Shown piece after piece: positions 12,700 to 24,649 of a stretch of DNA of 64,000 nt. Within the stretch, counting starts at the first letter, position 1; the number at the start of each line of letters is the position of its first letter. The notes under the pieces were generated by a model. The model worked only from the letters and a program-made list of their open reading frames with translations. It ran no database searches and was not told the origin of the DNA. This DNA comes from Zeus faber (taxonomy: Eukaryota > Chordata > Actinopteri > Zeiformes > Zeidae). Location of the stretch: contig OY482847.1 in the NCBI GenBank assembly GCA_960531495.1, positions 27,252,598 through 27,316,597 of the forward strand, read 5' to 3'. The position numbers were made by a program, and so were the translations under genes.

Positions 12700-12983
12700 G
12701 GAGCTTCGAACATCTGGAATCGGCAAAGATAAAAATATGCTCTTATCATAAGAGCCTCTACCCTCTCGCTATGCACATTTACTCGCCCTTTAGAATATAT
12801 TACCAGCTTTCTCCGAGGATCGGGACTCTCTTGATGAACAGACTCCTGTGTACATGTATGTGGCGGACCAAGGGGCGTGGTCAAGCACCGGCTGCAGACG
12901 ACAGCATGGTTCCCTTTCCCGCAGCCGCCAAGCTGCCTCGAATCGGCCTAATCAGTGCCTGCGTCGCGCTGATTGGTCCGACT

Positions 12984-13062
<79 letters not shown>

Positions 13063-13575
13063 CCCACTGCAGCCAAACCTGTCATTTAGCGCATTTCTAA
13101 AATCGCCAGGAGCAGCCAAATAAGTTGAAAAAACCTTTCTTGAAGGAAAATGAGATTTTTCCAGATTTGTGTTCCCTTGTGTTTTTTTTATCTCACAACT
13201 GAGTTTGATTTCTAAATAGTAGAAAAATTTTAAACCGTGGAGTTAAATATTCCGGTGAGATTCAATGGGGAAACGCAGTTCACTTACCGAGACGCTGAAC
13301 AGCGCTGAACAACGCCGATCGATCGTTTCCTTTAAAGCGAGCGTCCAGGTGAAGATCATTCCTCCATATTCCATGTGATGTGAAGTTACAATGTGAAACC
13401 GTTTTGATAGAGTTCAACCTTTAAATCGTACAACTTTTATACACACACACACACGGAGTCATTGTTGTGGAGGGGGCGCGTCACAGACGTCACTTCCGTA
13501 AACAAGTCGAGGATCCGGTTTCACTTATCTGTGAAAACCCTGTGCTGTTATGGATTAAAGTACGTGGTGGGGTCA
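12700..13575. other. Gene-free stretch around the microsatellite
   Basis: No coding similarity seen. It includes the (GT)(AT)(AC) tract and a short (AC)7 at 13,441-13,454. Likely old repeat-derived DNA. Confidence 0.4.
12984..13060. repeat. Microsatellite (GT)n(AT)n(AC)n
   Basis: Three consecutive dinucleotide runs forming an imperfect palindrome. Confidence 0.95.
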
Positions 13576-13785
13576 CATATGTGGTGGATGGGATGGCTTG
13601 AGCAGCCACACCTGATGCTCGTTGGTTGGGCTAAGCATAGGAGCCCTGTCATGACATGTTCCATCTGCGACTGGGTAATTACACCTAGCCTCACCTCTAC
13701 AACAAACTGACGTTAACAACCCCCCATCGTCTGTGCCAGAGGTCCCTGAAAACGCTACTTGGTGGCGAAGCTGCCACAATATACA
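13575..13785 (-). mobile_element. Repeat R1, copy 2
   Basis: On the minus strand it begins TGTGGCAGCTTCGCC and shares blocks with 6,350-6,765, including AGCAGCCACACCTG, GCTCGTTGGTTGG and GTCATGACA (plus strand). It is shorter than copy 1, with internal deletions. Confidence 0.55.
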
Positions 13786-14840
13786 TATATTCCCACTCCT
13801 ATTTGTCTCAAATCGGGGTGGGAATCGCCTTGGACCTCACAATACCATGCAGAGTTTTCGCAACGAACAGTTGTGGGGACTCCCTGAGGGGAACTAGGAC
13901 CTGGGGGAGCTCCCCGAGAACTACACACTGGCACTAGTGACGCGGTTGTAGGAGCTAAATAAGTTGCTCAAAACAGAGTTCAAAGTCCTCAGAACTATGA
14001 AAAAGTTCCTGCGGTGCAAAAACGCACGATATGCGGAGTTTCGCGATACATTAAGTATTGTGATTATATTTTTTGCGATATTTCACATTTATTGTATGTA
14101 AAATAAAACACCTGTTAAGCAGTGTTTTCATTAGTTTCATTCAATTAAATACATCTACAATTAAAAAAAGAAAAAAGTAATTAATTCTTTCAAACCATTC
14201 GTCCTTGAAAAACAGAGATGTATTATTGATTCTATTAGATTTACAGAACATATGTTCCATTCCAAAGCATGTATATTTTTCATTAAACACACGCAAGATT
14301 ATCCAGTACAGTACGTGATTTGCGTTAGGTTTTGAACCACTGCTTCCCCCGGTGGACAGATAAAGCATTGCAAATGTTTTTTCCACAAATGCAGCCTGGG
14401 GGCGGATTGGTATTTAAACAGAGGGAGTATCGAGGGAACGAGCTGCAGGGAGGGAAAACCAGGTGAAGGGGAAGGAGTGACTGCCAGGCAAAAGGGAGCG
14501 GGAGGATCTGAAATGACATGGGCGTTAGTGACATGGCATGAGGAAGCAATCAGACGAAAGGAAACCACAAAAACAAATGAGTGTACTGAATGAAATGATA
14601 AAAACCTAGAAATCAGGAAGGATTCATGACACAGCGGTTCCAACTGTACACCACAGCCATGGGACTGGAAACAAACACCACCCAAATGTGAGCAGAAAAA
14701 ACTTGAGACAGCGTGTTCCCAGATAAAACTGCAAGTGTCAGAGAACCAGCTACGAGATTTATTTGATTAATCTTCATCGCTATGCCCAGGACGGAAAACT
14801 GATTTGCATCCCTACAGTGGCATAGGTTTAGTTTGAACAT
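13785..14840. other. Gene-free, probably repeat-derived stretch
   Basis: Contains sequence such as AAACGCACGATATGCGG near 14,020-14,040 that resembles decayed DNA transposon material. No exon or clear ends seen. Confidence 0.3.
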
Positions 14841-15445
14841 AGGGCGCACATTAAGTGGGGGGTCTGGGGGTCGTCCCCCAGGTAATTTTGAGCGTCAAAC
14901 ACTTCATTTCCTGGATTCTGGTGAATTTTTAGGTACAAATTTGTGCCTTTTCTGCATCAATTTATGGTGGAAAATGTCTTTATTTCAGTACAGGAAAGCT
15001 TCTTTCAAAATAACACTACACTGTGTGCCTGACTGCACAGCACGAATCGTGTGTGACGGTGCGGACACACAGCACCACTGACAAGTTGTGATCGCTGTCA
15101 CAGTGATCATGTAATTTTGGAACCCACTTCTACTAATCAGCATCAGGGGCAGGTAGGCTACCTACAGCAAATGATCAATAGCTAGAATGTTTTTCGAAAA
15201 ATTGGCACGCCGGCCTATCAGTTCATCAAGTACTAACCACTATTTGAAGGGGTCACGGCGAGTCTTGCGCTCCGCAAAGTCATCCACAGCGCGCCCGTTG
15301 TAGCATTGTAGCATGGCTAACCCACTCAGTCTATCCTGACCCATTTTGCTCCTCAGATAGGTTTTAATTTATTTGAGTTTGCAGAATGCGCGCTCGGCAG
15401 TCGCAACGGTGACGAGAGGAGTCACAAACTGTTGACAAGTTTTGG
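14840..15445 (-). mobile_element. hAT-superfamily transposon 3' fragment
   Basis: The minus strand at about 15,440-15,240 codes the hAT C-terminal dimerisation block: VATAERAF, then IKTYLRSKMGQDRLSGLAM and a short tail to a stop at 15,242-15,240. One in-frame stop interrupts the block between LK and IKTYL. 14,840-15,240 would be the element's 3' non-coding end. The rest of the transposase is absent. Confidence 0.75.
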
Positions 15446-15719
15446 CAGTTGTTCATGACGCAACGCAGCATGTATAACCCGGCATCCATATGGAGGCGAT
15501 TCACTCATACGTCTGCATGTTGTTATAATAACTGTGAGCTTGCAAATTCAACAACTATGCACTCATGCAATGCAACATTTGAAAATTATTTAATGGTTTT
15601 ATTTGAGTCATGACTCAAATTGTGGTCAGTTTACTACCAACAATAGTTCCTATGTGACTTGGGTGGTATGTATACAGTTGAGTGCACCGATTGAAGGTAT
15701 GGTAATGCTTTAAAGGCAA

Positions 15720-18700
15720 CATTGTATCAGTGCTCTAACTGACCCCCTTCCCCACAGACAACTTCCTCAAACTTCTACAGAAGATTGCAGTGCTGGAAAC
15801 TAAAATTCCCCAGTAAGAAGGGAACTATGTGGGAACAACGCCATTTCACCACAGACTCCAATCAGTGGACAGGATAATGCTAACACAGAGCTAATTTGCG
15901 CCAACAAGATGACCAAGAAACAGGAGGGCTGTGTACTGGTTAATAAATCTCCTCCTGGGACCCTCTCGATGCTAAGCCTCAGAGTAAATCATTACGCTGG
16001 GAAATGAGAGGACGACTAACAGGCAGAGCCCAGCGCCCTGAGATCTGCGATGCGAGCGGCTGGCCTGCATTATCATCCAGGCCAGGCCTCTTCAATCCCT
16101 GTCCTTGGTAGAGGACTCAACCGTGGACAGCTGCGAAAGGGAGAACTAGCCAAAAAACTCCCCATCAACTAAGTGTGCAACTGGAGAACAGATTTGCTCC
16201 ACTGTTGCAGGACCCTGGATCTCCGTCTGACGACGTGGATAACCTCTCTCTCCCTCTTCGCACAGGGAGGTCGGAGTAAGTCAGAAAGTAAACTACAGGG
16301 AAAGCTAACGACTTTGGCCCCAAACTCTGATTCTGGGCGACTTTGCTGTAAAAGATGGAAGAAGCATGTGCAGTGAGAACACCGCAATACTCCGCTTTCC
16401 CAAAGATATGGTCTCTGACATGACAGAAAGCATATCGTGGCTGCACATCCGACGGTGAGAACCGTCATCGTGCACATGGGCACCAATGATGTCGAGAAAC
16501 AACACTCTGAAGTACTGAAACGAGGCTTCATTGATCCGCTGAACACAGTCAGCTCCTTGAACGCTGAGGTGTTTATCCGCGGCCCCTCTACCACCGATCA
16601 CAAGAGGAGTTGAGAGATTCAGCAGATTGTTGGCACTGCATTCAGCGCAATTTATTGCCAATTTCAACTTTTTCTGGTAGCGCAGACATCTTTTTAAGGC
16701 AGAAGGACTTTGCCTTGACAACTCAGAAGGAAAACTTTTTTTTTTTAAATCTCGAACCCACTTTTACTTCATGCGTAATCCATCCGTTCGCTCGACCAAG
16801 GACAAGAGACAAGAGGAATCCAATCAAGACGACATAACACAGCGTGGAAACTTTGAACGTGAGCCACCTAGAGCTCACCTTGGAGGTCACTGACCAGTTG
16901 AAAGGGTCGGTCACTGGGACCGAACGAAACCCCCCCCGGGCAGTTTCCCCTTCCTTTGCCCACGTTCTTTCCTCTACGCGCCCCCTCGGCGTCCACCTCC
17001 ACCGTTGGTGCAACCGTCACGCGTTACGACGCCCACTACCTCCCCCCACTCCGCGACGCCATCAGAATCATCCTCCGCACCCCCACCCCCCCCATTCTGA
17101 CAAAAGCACAGCACGTCCAGTTATTTGTTTACAAAATAAAGCAGAGCTCTAACCGATATCTGCTATAATAGATATCACTGAAAACACCAGCGAAACATTT
17201 GTTCAGGCTTTCTCTTCCACAGCCGCCCTCTCTGTGGTCTCAAGTCAATGCGCTTGTAGATCATTTCAATTCAAAAATGACAAATGTTATTGATGCCATT
17301 GCACCCGCTCAGGTGAAGGAGCTCTCTGGTAAGAAAAGATGTCCATGGAGAAATGCCACGCCGGTAAGAATAGTAAAAAAAAAAAGAAAAAAAAAAAAAG
17401 AGTGTCAAAAAGCTGAACGCAGGTGGCGAAAAGCAAATCTTCACGTTCATTATGACATCTATAAAGGGGGCGTTCGCATTTACAATTTGAAATGGAGAAA
17501 TGCGAGGCGCCCCTTCTTCCCTGACATCATCGCCAAAAACAATTATAATGCACGAGGCCTTGGTCGCTGCCGTCGACGGGCTCACAAACCCTCCCGCGTC
17601 GGTAGCCTCTGAACTTCTATCCACCGGGGCACGGCAAGGAATTTGCCTCCTTCTTCACCGGCAAAATTCGGAAAATTGGACATGTGGTCAGTACCGCCGT
17701 ATCAGGTACAGGATACAGTATGTGCCGTCCCTGTGTCCACTAAAAATCAATTCCAATACCATGACACAATTTGATCGGATCAACCATAACAACGTGGACG
17801 ACATTATACAACATCTGAAATCTTCCTCCTGCTGCCTTGATATTCTGCCAACAGGCTTTTTCAAAAATGTTTTAAATTGCGCGGCTACAAATTGTCAACA
17901 CGTCTTTTCTCCCACGTTTCTCCCCACAGGCCCTGAAGGCAGCCGTCATCAAGCCGCTCTGAAGAAATAACAACCTCGACACCTCACTAATGAACAATTG
18001 TAGGCCTATATCAGACCTCCCGTTTTGAAGTAAAATCATTAAAAAAGCTGTTTTTCAACAGTTGAACCAATTCTGGGGCACTACGCCACTGTTTTGATGT
18101 CTTCCAGTCAGGATTTTGACCACACCACAGCACTGAGACCGCTCTTGTCAAGGTCTTCAATGACGTCCATCTAAACACAGACGGTGGCAGAATTTCCGTC
18201 TTAGTATCACTGGATGTCAGTGCTGCATTTGACACGGTTGACGACAACATATTATTAGACTGACTGGAAAACTGGGTGGGACTTTCTGGCACAGTACTAA
18301 ACTGGTTTAAATCCTACTGAAAGGACAGGGACTACTTTGTGTCTGTGGGCAATCACACATCTGAGCGGGGGAAAAAAAGGATGTGCGGAGTTCCCCAAGG
18401 CTCCATTCTGGGGCCTCTTTCTGTTTAACATCTACATGCTCCCACTGGCTCAGATTATGGAAAACAACAAAATATGTCACGATGATTACGCAGACGACAC
18501 ACAAATCTACATAAGCATATCACCAGGGGACTATGGTCCAATACGATCACTGAGCAAGTGCATTGAACAAATCAACGACCGGGTGAACCAGACTTTTCTC
18601 TAATTAAACAAACCAAAACTGAAGTTATTGTTTTTGGAGCCAAGGAAGAACAACTAAAAGTCAGAGCTCAGCTTCAATCAGTGATGTTAAAAAGCACAAA

Positions 18701-19607
18701 CCAAGCCAGGATTCTGGTGTCGTCATTGGATTCAGACCTAAATTTCAACAGCCACATGAAAACAATTACAAAGTCAGCCTTCTGTCACCTTAAGAACATA
18801 TCAAGGACTAAAGGACTTGCGTCTCAGCAGAATTTGGAAAAACTTGTCGGTACACTCATCCTTAGTAGACTACACTGCTGTTACGGTGTTTTTACTGGTC
18901 TTCCTAAAAGATCAATCAGCTGCAGTTGGTTCAGAATGCTGCTGCTCGAGTGCTCACTAAGACCAAGAAAGTGGATCATATCACTCCAGTTGTCAGATCT
19001 TTACACTGGCTTCCTGCCGGTCAAAGAATTGATTTCAAAATACCACTTTTGGCTTATAAAGCCCTGGATGGTTTAGGGCCAAAATACATTTCTGATCTTC
19101 TGCTACGTTATGAACCACCCAGACCTCTCAGGTCGTCTGGGACAGCTCTGCTTTCTGTCCCCGGAGTCAAAGCTAAACATGGAGAAGCATGGTTCAGTTT
19201 TTATGCACCACGTATCTGGAACAAATTCCCAGGAATCTGCAACTCTCACCTCTTATAAATCAAGGCTGAAGACTTTTATGTGTGCCTTTGCCTTTTTCTA
19301 AATCAAATATACATTTCTTGCACTGCACTGCCACTATTTACTTCCTTTTATGCATTCCATTGCTTCACTTTATAATGTGTTCTTCCCTTCGCAATGTGTT
19401 TCTTTTGCACCACACATTCTATGTACTCTCTTTTTAATTGTATGCACTCTATGAATTCTATTTTATAACTTTATGCATTCTATGTCCTTTCATAATGTGT
19501 TTCTTGAGACTTCAAGTCTTAATTATTTTTATGTTTTATGTAAAGCACTTTGAATTGCCTTGTTGTTGAAATGTGCTATACAAATAAACTTACCTTGCCT
19601 TGCCTGA
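15720..19607 (+). mobile_element. L2-type LINE with esterase-like ORF1, decayed
   Basis: Segments in order: an ORF1 coiled-coil piece at about 15,755-15,810 (NFLKLLQKIAVLETKI), an SGNH/esterase-like block at about 16,444-16,640 (VIVHMGTNDVEKQHSEVLK, SSLNAEVFIRGP), RT lead-in at 17,199-17,612 (CQKAERRWRKANL, HYDIYK), RT at about 17,990-18,620 ([10 protein letters not shown]-like, [12 protein letters not shown]), and C-terminal parts at 18,681-19,300 (ITKSAFCHLKNISR, VDHITPVVRSLHWLP, WNKFPG). The 3' end has GTAAAGCACTTTGAATTG and a TACCTTGCCTTGCC tail. The apurinic endonuclease expected between ORF1 and RT is not visible and seems deleted. Many frameshifts and stops; inactive. The 5' limit is uncertain. 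Confidence 0.88.
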
Positions 19608-20570
19608 CAACTGCAGAGGATGTTCAACGCCATGTGAACATGGTGTCTGCTGTGCTTCCTGTATCGGACAAATAGCTGAAGAAACAAGCAAAAGACACAG
19701 ATCCGCAACCTATCACTCAGGACATTAAAATGGACGGCCTGTACATTCCTGTCCACTGCTCTCCCACATCAGAGGTGAACCGAGTGTCGCTGACCGACTG
19801 TGGCCGAAGCCAAACAGAACTGTCATTCCACGAGAATCGAGGCAGGACGAGAGAAATGCAAAAGGACGGCGAGAGACAGTCTTATGGCCTGGAATCAACA
19901 AAGACGCGAAAAGCAGATGTGAAACACGGCAGAAACACAGGAACAAGCAAACAAAAGAGCCTATGACGATAGCCAGTGTGCCAACAACGCCGTGGCATAA
20001 GGTAGGAATGCACTTGTTTCATCTAAAGGGTAAAGACCATCTAGCGGTCACTTGACTATTACTCAAACTTCCCTGAAAGGGCATCGCTCTCAAACACTTC
20101 GTCAACCTGTCTCACAACACACGGCAAAATCTATCGACGCCGGACACACGGCACACCAAACACAGCGGGGAGAGACAACAGACCATGTTTCCGACAGCGG
20201 AGTGTGGCAGGAACTTGCAGAACAGTGCGACTTCAGGCACGTGACATCTGTCCCTGCCCGCCTCTCGAGTGCGGACCGCCACCTGCCGGGCCGCCGATGA
20301 ATCGAAAACACGACGTCTCGAAACTGCCGGAACAAAAGCCACAACAACAGAAGATGAGGAAGGAGGCGGGACGTCTATGACATACAGTGACGACTGTCGA
20401 GCAACAACGCTGCCAGGACGGATGGAAGACAAAAAGCGACTGTTCTTTAAGAAGTAGCTCCACGGTCATTCACTACGAGGACGCAGGAAGGACGGATCCT
20501 CGACGCAGCCTTCTAAAAACACAAGGGACTGCTTGGTGACCCTCACAGCTCTCCACCTCCAATGGCCTGC

Positions 20571-20603
<33 letters not shown>

Positions 20604-20900
20604 CAGGTGACCATGTGGTAAGAAGAAAAACCTTAAAGGCTGAACTTGTGATGAAGCGACTGTTAAAAAAACAAGAAAAACGTAAGAATGTGTGGATATT
20701 ATGTTTCGATTAATGTTTAGGTTAATGTTCTTACAGACAAATAAATAAAAAATATAAAAATAAACCGATTATGATGGTTATTAGATTAAGTACATGAGAA
20801 GGGTGCGTTGCAATGATATTCTTTAAAAAAGAAATAGTTAAGATAAATGACACCTGTTATTTGTTTGTCAACTTTTACAGTATTTGCCTCAAAGGAAGGG
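19607..20900. other. Gene-free stretch, possibly internal region of an LTR fossil
   Basis: No family-diagnostic protein motif recognised. It includes a (CA)16 run at 20,571-20,602. Its position just before the LTR-like copy at 20,903 suggests decayed internal sequence of that element. Confidence 0.3.
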
Positions 20901-20902
20901 GA

Positions 20903-21103
20903 TGTGAGGATGAGGTGGTATTACACCTTTGACCACAGGGTGTCAGTAGCAGTTGCTCATTAGAACTGACGACTATATGTTTGTTATGAACGGAAGTGTA
21001 AGAAGCATAAGGGAAGAAGGCCACAGGACGTACAACCTGCTAACATGGCCAATAAAGTTATAAGTGCATTGGCTAAGAGACCGACTTTATCATTGCGACA
21101 ACA
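20903..21103 (+). mobile_element. LTR-like copy related to 3,540-3,730, fossil
   Basis: Preceded by the purine tract AAAGGAAGGGGA, begins TGTGAGGATG and ends CGACAACA. It shares several blocks with 3,590-3,700 at roughly 70 percent identity by eye. It may be a 3' LTR or a solo LTR. Confidence 0.45.
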
Positions 21104-22540
21104 AACCAAATAACGGATTACCACTTTAAAAAAGTGTGGATCTTAATGAACAACATCAACCTATATCCACAATGTGTGTTATTCAGTCAGATTGTTTTCA
21201 GTTTATTACAAAATGCATGTATCATGTTAGGGCAGGGCTTTGCTCCCCCTCAGAAAAAGAAATCACTTTCACTTGGCACTACTGTCATGATGGGAGTATC
21301 TGTCTCACTACGGAGTACCGAGGGAGACAGAAGCAGAAAGCCCTGCAATCAATATCTATTAGTCCTCCCATCAGACGAATTAGATTTCACTATTAGGTCA
21401 GCTGGCTCCTGACCCAATGTCAAACATCATAAGTCGAATGGCCATGTCATGAACCAATGCAGCTGTCTAATGGAAGAGATCACGTTTGCCTCCCATGTTA
21501 GACAATGGAAACATTATCCTGTCCCGCCATGTGTTATGGCCTGCACTGACCGCAAGGGGTCGGTATGAAACTTAAAAACAACAGTCAATACAGGAGGTGG
21601 CTTCGAAAGTTTAATAATATCAACATGGGGACAGGTGAACCACATAAATCAGAATAACTTGTGGGTAAAAAGCATACGTGAGGAAATAAAACAAAGCAAA
21701 GACATAAAACGCTACTTTAAAGATATCTCGTCGGGGTGTCCTTTGCAACACTGAAAATAAAAAAACAAAACAATGCCATGCAACGATCACGAGGTCGGGC
21801 ACGTTTGGTGTCTGTGAGCGTGGTACCATGACGTAACAGTTCAGCAAGAAAATGCATGTGAAAGCTCTGCATGGAAATGACGTGCCACAAAAAATAAATA
21901 TATATATATATATATATAAACAGACTGACACAACCTGGGCCTTCTTTGTGCCGCACACATTTAGAAATGGCTCAATATATTTGTTTTGTCATTGACTACA
22001 AACTGTACACCGCAGAAAGTGAATGCGTCGCTTGAATGACACACACACCTTTGTGTAAGAAAATCTGCCTGGTTTTTTTATTTTCATTTTTTGGGTCTTT
22101 TCCGAGACCTGAAGGGATGTTTATCGCGTGGATAAGTGCTTGTCATGATGATAATGATAAAAAAAAAACAAAAAAACATTTTGATAAAAATAAATAAGTA
22201 AATAAATGAATTTAAATAAAATTAAATAAGGCATCCTAATAGCTCTTACATTTGAATGGATGTTATAATTTGGTATCGGGTTACAGCAGTGGTCAGATTC
22301 ATAAGCTTTGTCCATTTAAAGTGCTTAATGTAAAAAAAAAAAACTAAAAGAAAAAACGTACAACGTTGCACACAATCTAAGCAATAAATCAAATAGGAGA
22401 CGTCAGGATACAGATATAAAATTTAAAAAAAAATATATGTGTAAAACGAGAAACATGGACAACGACAAACAAAAGCTATATGAGATACATATTGACTTAT
22501 CACAATTGTACAAGTCATTTCACATCATCACATTATATAT
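21103..22540. other. Gene-free stretch before skor1
   Basis: AT-rich with a short (TA)n at 21,899-21,918 and many A-runs. No exon or clear repeat family seen. The right end is probably skor1 3' flank. Confidence 0.4.
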
Positions 22541-22546
22541 ACTGTA

Positions 22547-22552
22547 TTTATT
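22547..22552 (-). terminator. Candidate poly(A) signal of skor1
   Basis: AATAAA on the minus strand about 350 nt downstream of the skor1 stop. Position and hexamer are right, but AT-rich DNA makes chance hits common. Confidence 0.35.
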
Positions 22553-22897
22553 TATATAGTCTTTTTTTTTTTGTATTGTTTCATAATAGCTGGAGAGCAA
22601 GTCGTTGGTTTGGGGGCAGATCTGGGGAAAGCTCTGCAGCTCCAAAAATTAAAAATTTAAAAAAAAAAAAAAAAAATAAAGAACTCTTGCGCTGTACGTT
22701 TAATGTTGGTGTTGACATCCCAGCACTGGAGTTTCAGACGAGCGCTCGCTTTTAAGTGCTCCAATCAATGGTGTGTCCGAAGGTGGGCAGTCCTTGGGTC
22801 ACGGGTGGGAGACGGACAAAGATGAACTCCTGGGGCGGGACCCTGGTCTTGGTGGTCTTGCAGGGCGCCGGGCCGGGCCCCGGTCCCGGTCCCGGCC

Positions 22898-23004
22898 CTA
22901 GTCCTCCCAGGGCGGCAGCAGGGGGGGCCTGAAGCTGCAGGCTCCGGTACAGAGGCGGGGGGTCAGCATCTTACAGGGGAAATGGTGAAGGGCATCGTGA
23001 GCTT
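22898..23004 (-). CDS. skor1: skor1 last coding exon with stop
   Basis: 107 nt, residues 708-742 (EAHDALHHFPCKMLTPRL...) ending LLPPWED and TAG at 22900-22898. Acceptor CTGCCCTAG. The Cys residues of the terminal segment are kept. The end is a few residues longer than the human form as I recall it. Confidence 0.92.
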
Positions 23005-24613
23005 CTAGGGCAGAGTGGGCGCCGTCAATCAGAAAACACGTGGCCACGTTTTATGTCTTTATTTTATTTTATTTTTTATTTTTTTAAACTTGGTCGCGCT
23101 TGAGAATAACTGTGAACAATGAGTTCATGCTGGATGGGATAACAACAACGGATTTGATTTGACACCAGAAATATTTGTCACCGAGGAGCACATCATAAGT
23201 GATAACGTCAGGATGATCAGGATGGACTGTTTATGTCTTGATTTTTTTTTTCCATAATCAACTTCAACTAGTACTGCTTATTTTATTAAATTATACAAAT
23301 GAATTGCTTTATAGACACAAATTGTGTGAAATTTAGCAGTAACTGTATTACTAACAATGTACTCCTTGAATCCAAATATTAGATGAAGGTAAAGTATTCA
23401 TTATTGTTGTCTAATCTATCATTGAATAAAAGCTTGTGAGCCATTCTGTTTCAACAAATGCGTCATCATGCATGAATTGAATCGAAGTATTCCACTTTCT
23501 ACATTTAATTCGGCACCATATACTTTTTAAATGCTTGAACTTACTTATCCTACACTGCTCGATATTATTAGTAGTTTTTTTTTAAGTAGCACTTGCATAT
23601 TAAGGAAGGGCAATGAGGACCTTTTACTCTTGTTTGGGCCTATATATGTGTTAAATTACCTTTTAGCTTCTGTTGTATTGCATAGCGAGCCTTTCTCTCT
23701 TGGTCCAACTCGCTGCACAATGTGTCTAGCAAAGTATAAATAAAGACAAAATGGAAAGGAAAAGCAGAGATGAGCCACCACATCACACTGGTCAGGTTTT
23801 CATGAGGCTGTTTACATGTGTGGACTCTGTGGACTTGAACTTACTTAAAACTACTGTGATGCTGTAACATTACACCAATCCTTTAAAGGCTGCCATTATT
23901 TGTTGTCTACTGCATGTAACTGATACAGCGCGACATAATGGGCTGTCTATCCAATTTTCCAGAGCATGGTTTGGGAGAAAATACCCTGTGCAAACAAAAC
24001 TGTTAGGTTTCACCCCCCCCCCCCCCCTACTCAAACGCAGGGTAGAATATAACGCACAATTGCCAATACTTTAATATGCAAGTGTCACTTTTATCAAGAG
24101 AACTAAAAAAAAAAAAAGTGTAATCTGTCTTTCTTTTGTATGGTATTATGGTTGTCTTACCATTGCTATTGTCTTATAATTGTGCATATGGTTAAAAAAA
24201 AAAAAAAAAAAAAGGTGGACATTCAGTTATAAAAACGTTATTGACTGGAAACCTCTTCTTGAGACCCACCTCGAACAATCTGCAGCTGCTGGACCATCTC
24301 CTCTCTGTAGGACAGCTCCCGCTTCATTTGGTCCTGGAAATTATCTGGAGAGCGGTCGAGGACGCAGATTGGGGAGGGGGGGGGGGGGGGGGGTAGAAAG
24401 AAATTAGAAAAGAAAATCCGGTTGGAAACATCACACCTCGTTGAAATGAGATCAGATTAAATATTCACAGTGCATTTTTTTTTTTTTTTTTTTTGCAAAA
24501 TGCGTCCGCAAACGCATTGTTTATACAGAATTAAACATTAATATATGTGCATTGAAATTACCCATTCAGGACTCATTATTAATGCGTAATTATGCTTGAA
24601 GTAAACAAAACGT

Positions 24614-24649
<36 letters not shown>

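Larger units (their letters stand above)
7230..12700 (+). mobile_element. Endogenous retrovirus-like element, fossil, broken and interrupted
   Basis: Parts in order: an LTR-like region (about 7,240-8,187) followed by a primer-site-like TGGCGTCACGGAACAGG; gag remnant with a proline-rich stretch and zinc knuckle CYRCSQAGHWARDC (about 8,850-9,391); a protease DSGAS segment (about 9,560-9,650); then an L2 LINE fragment (9,700-10,715); a second copy of part of the LTR-like sequence (11,140-11,450); an env transmembrane-subunit remnant (about 12,120-12,600) with the heptad/immunosuppressive-like block and CX6CC motif; and a purine tract near 12,638 followed by TGTGATGG, a likely 3' LTR start. Most of pol is missing. 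It has numerous breaks and is old. Outer limits are approximate. Confidence 0.7.
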
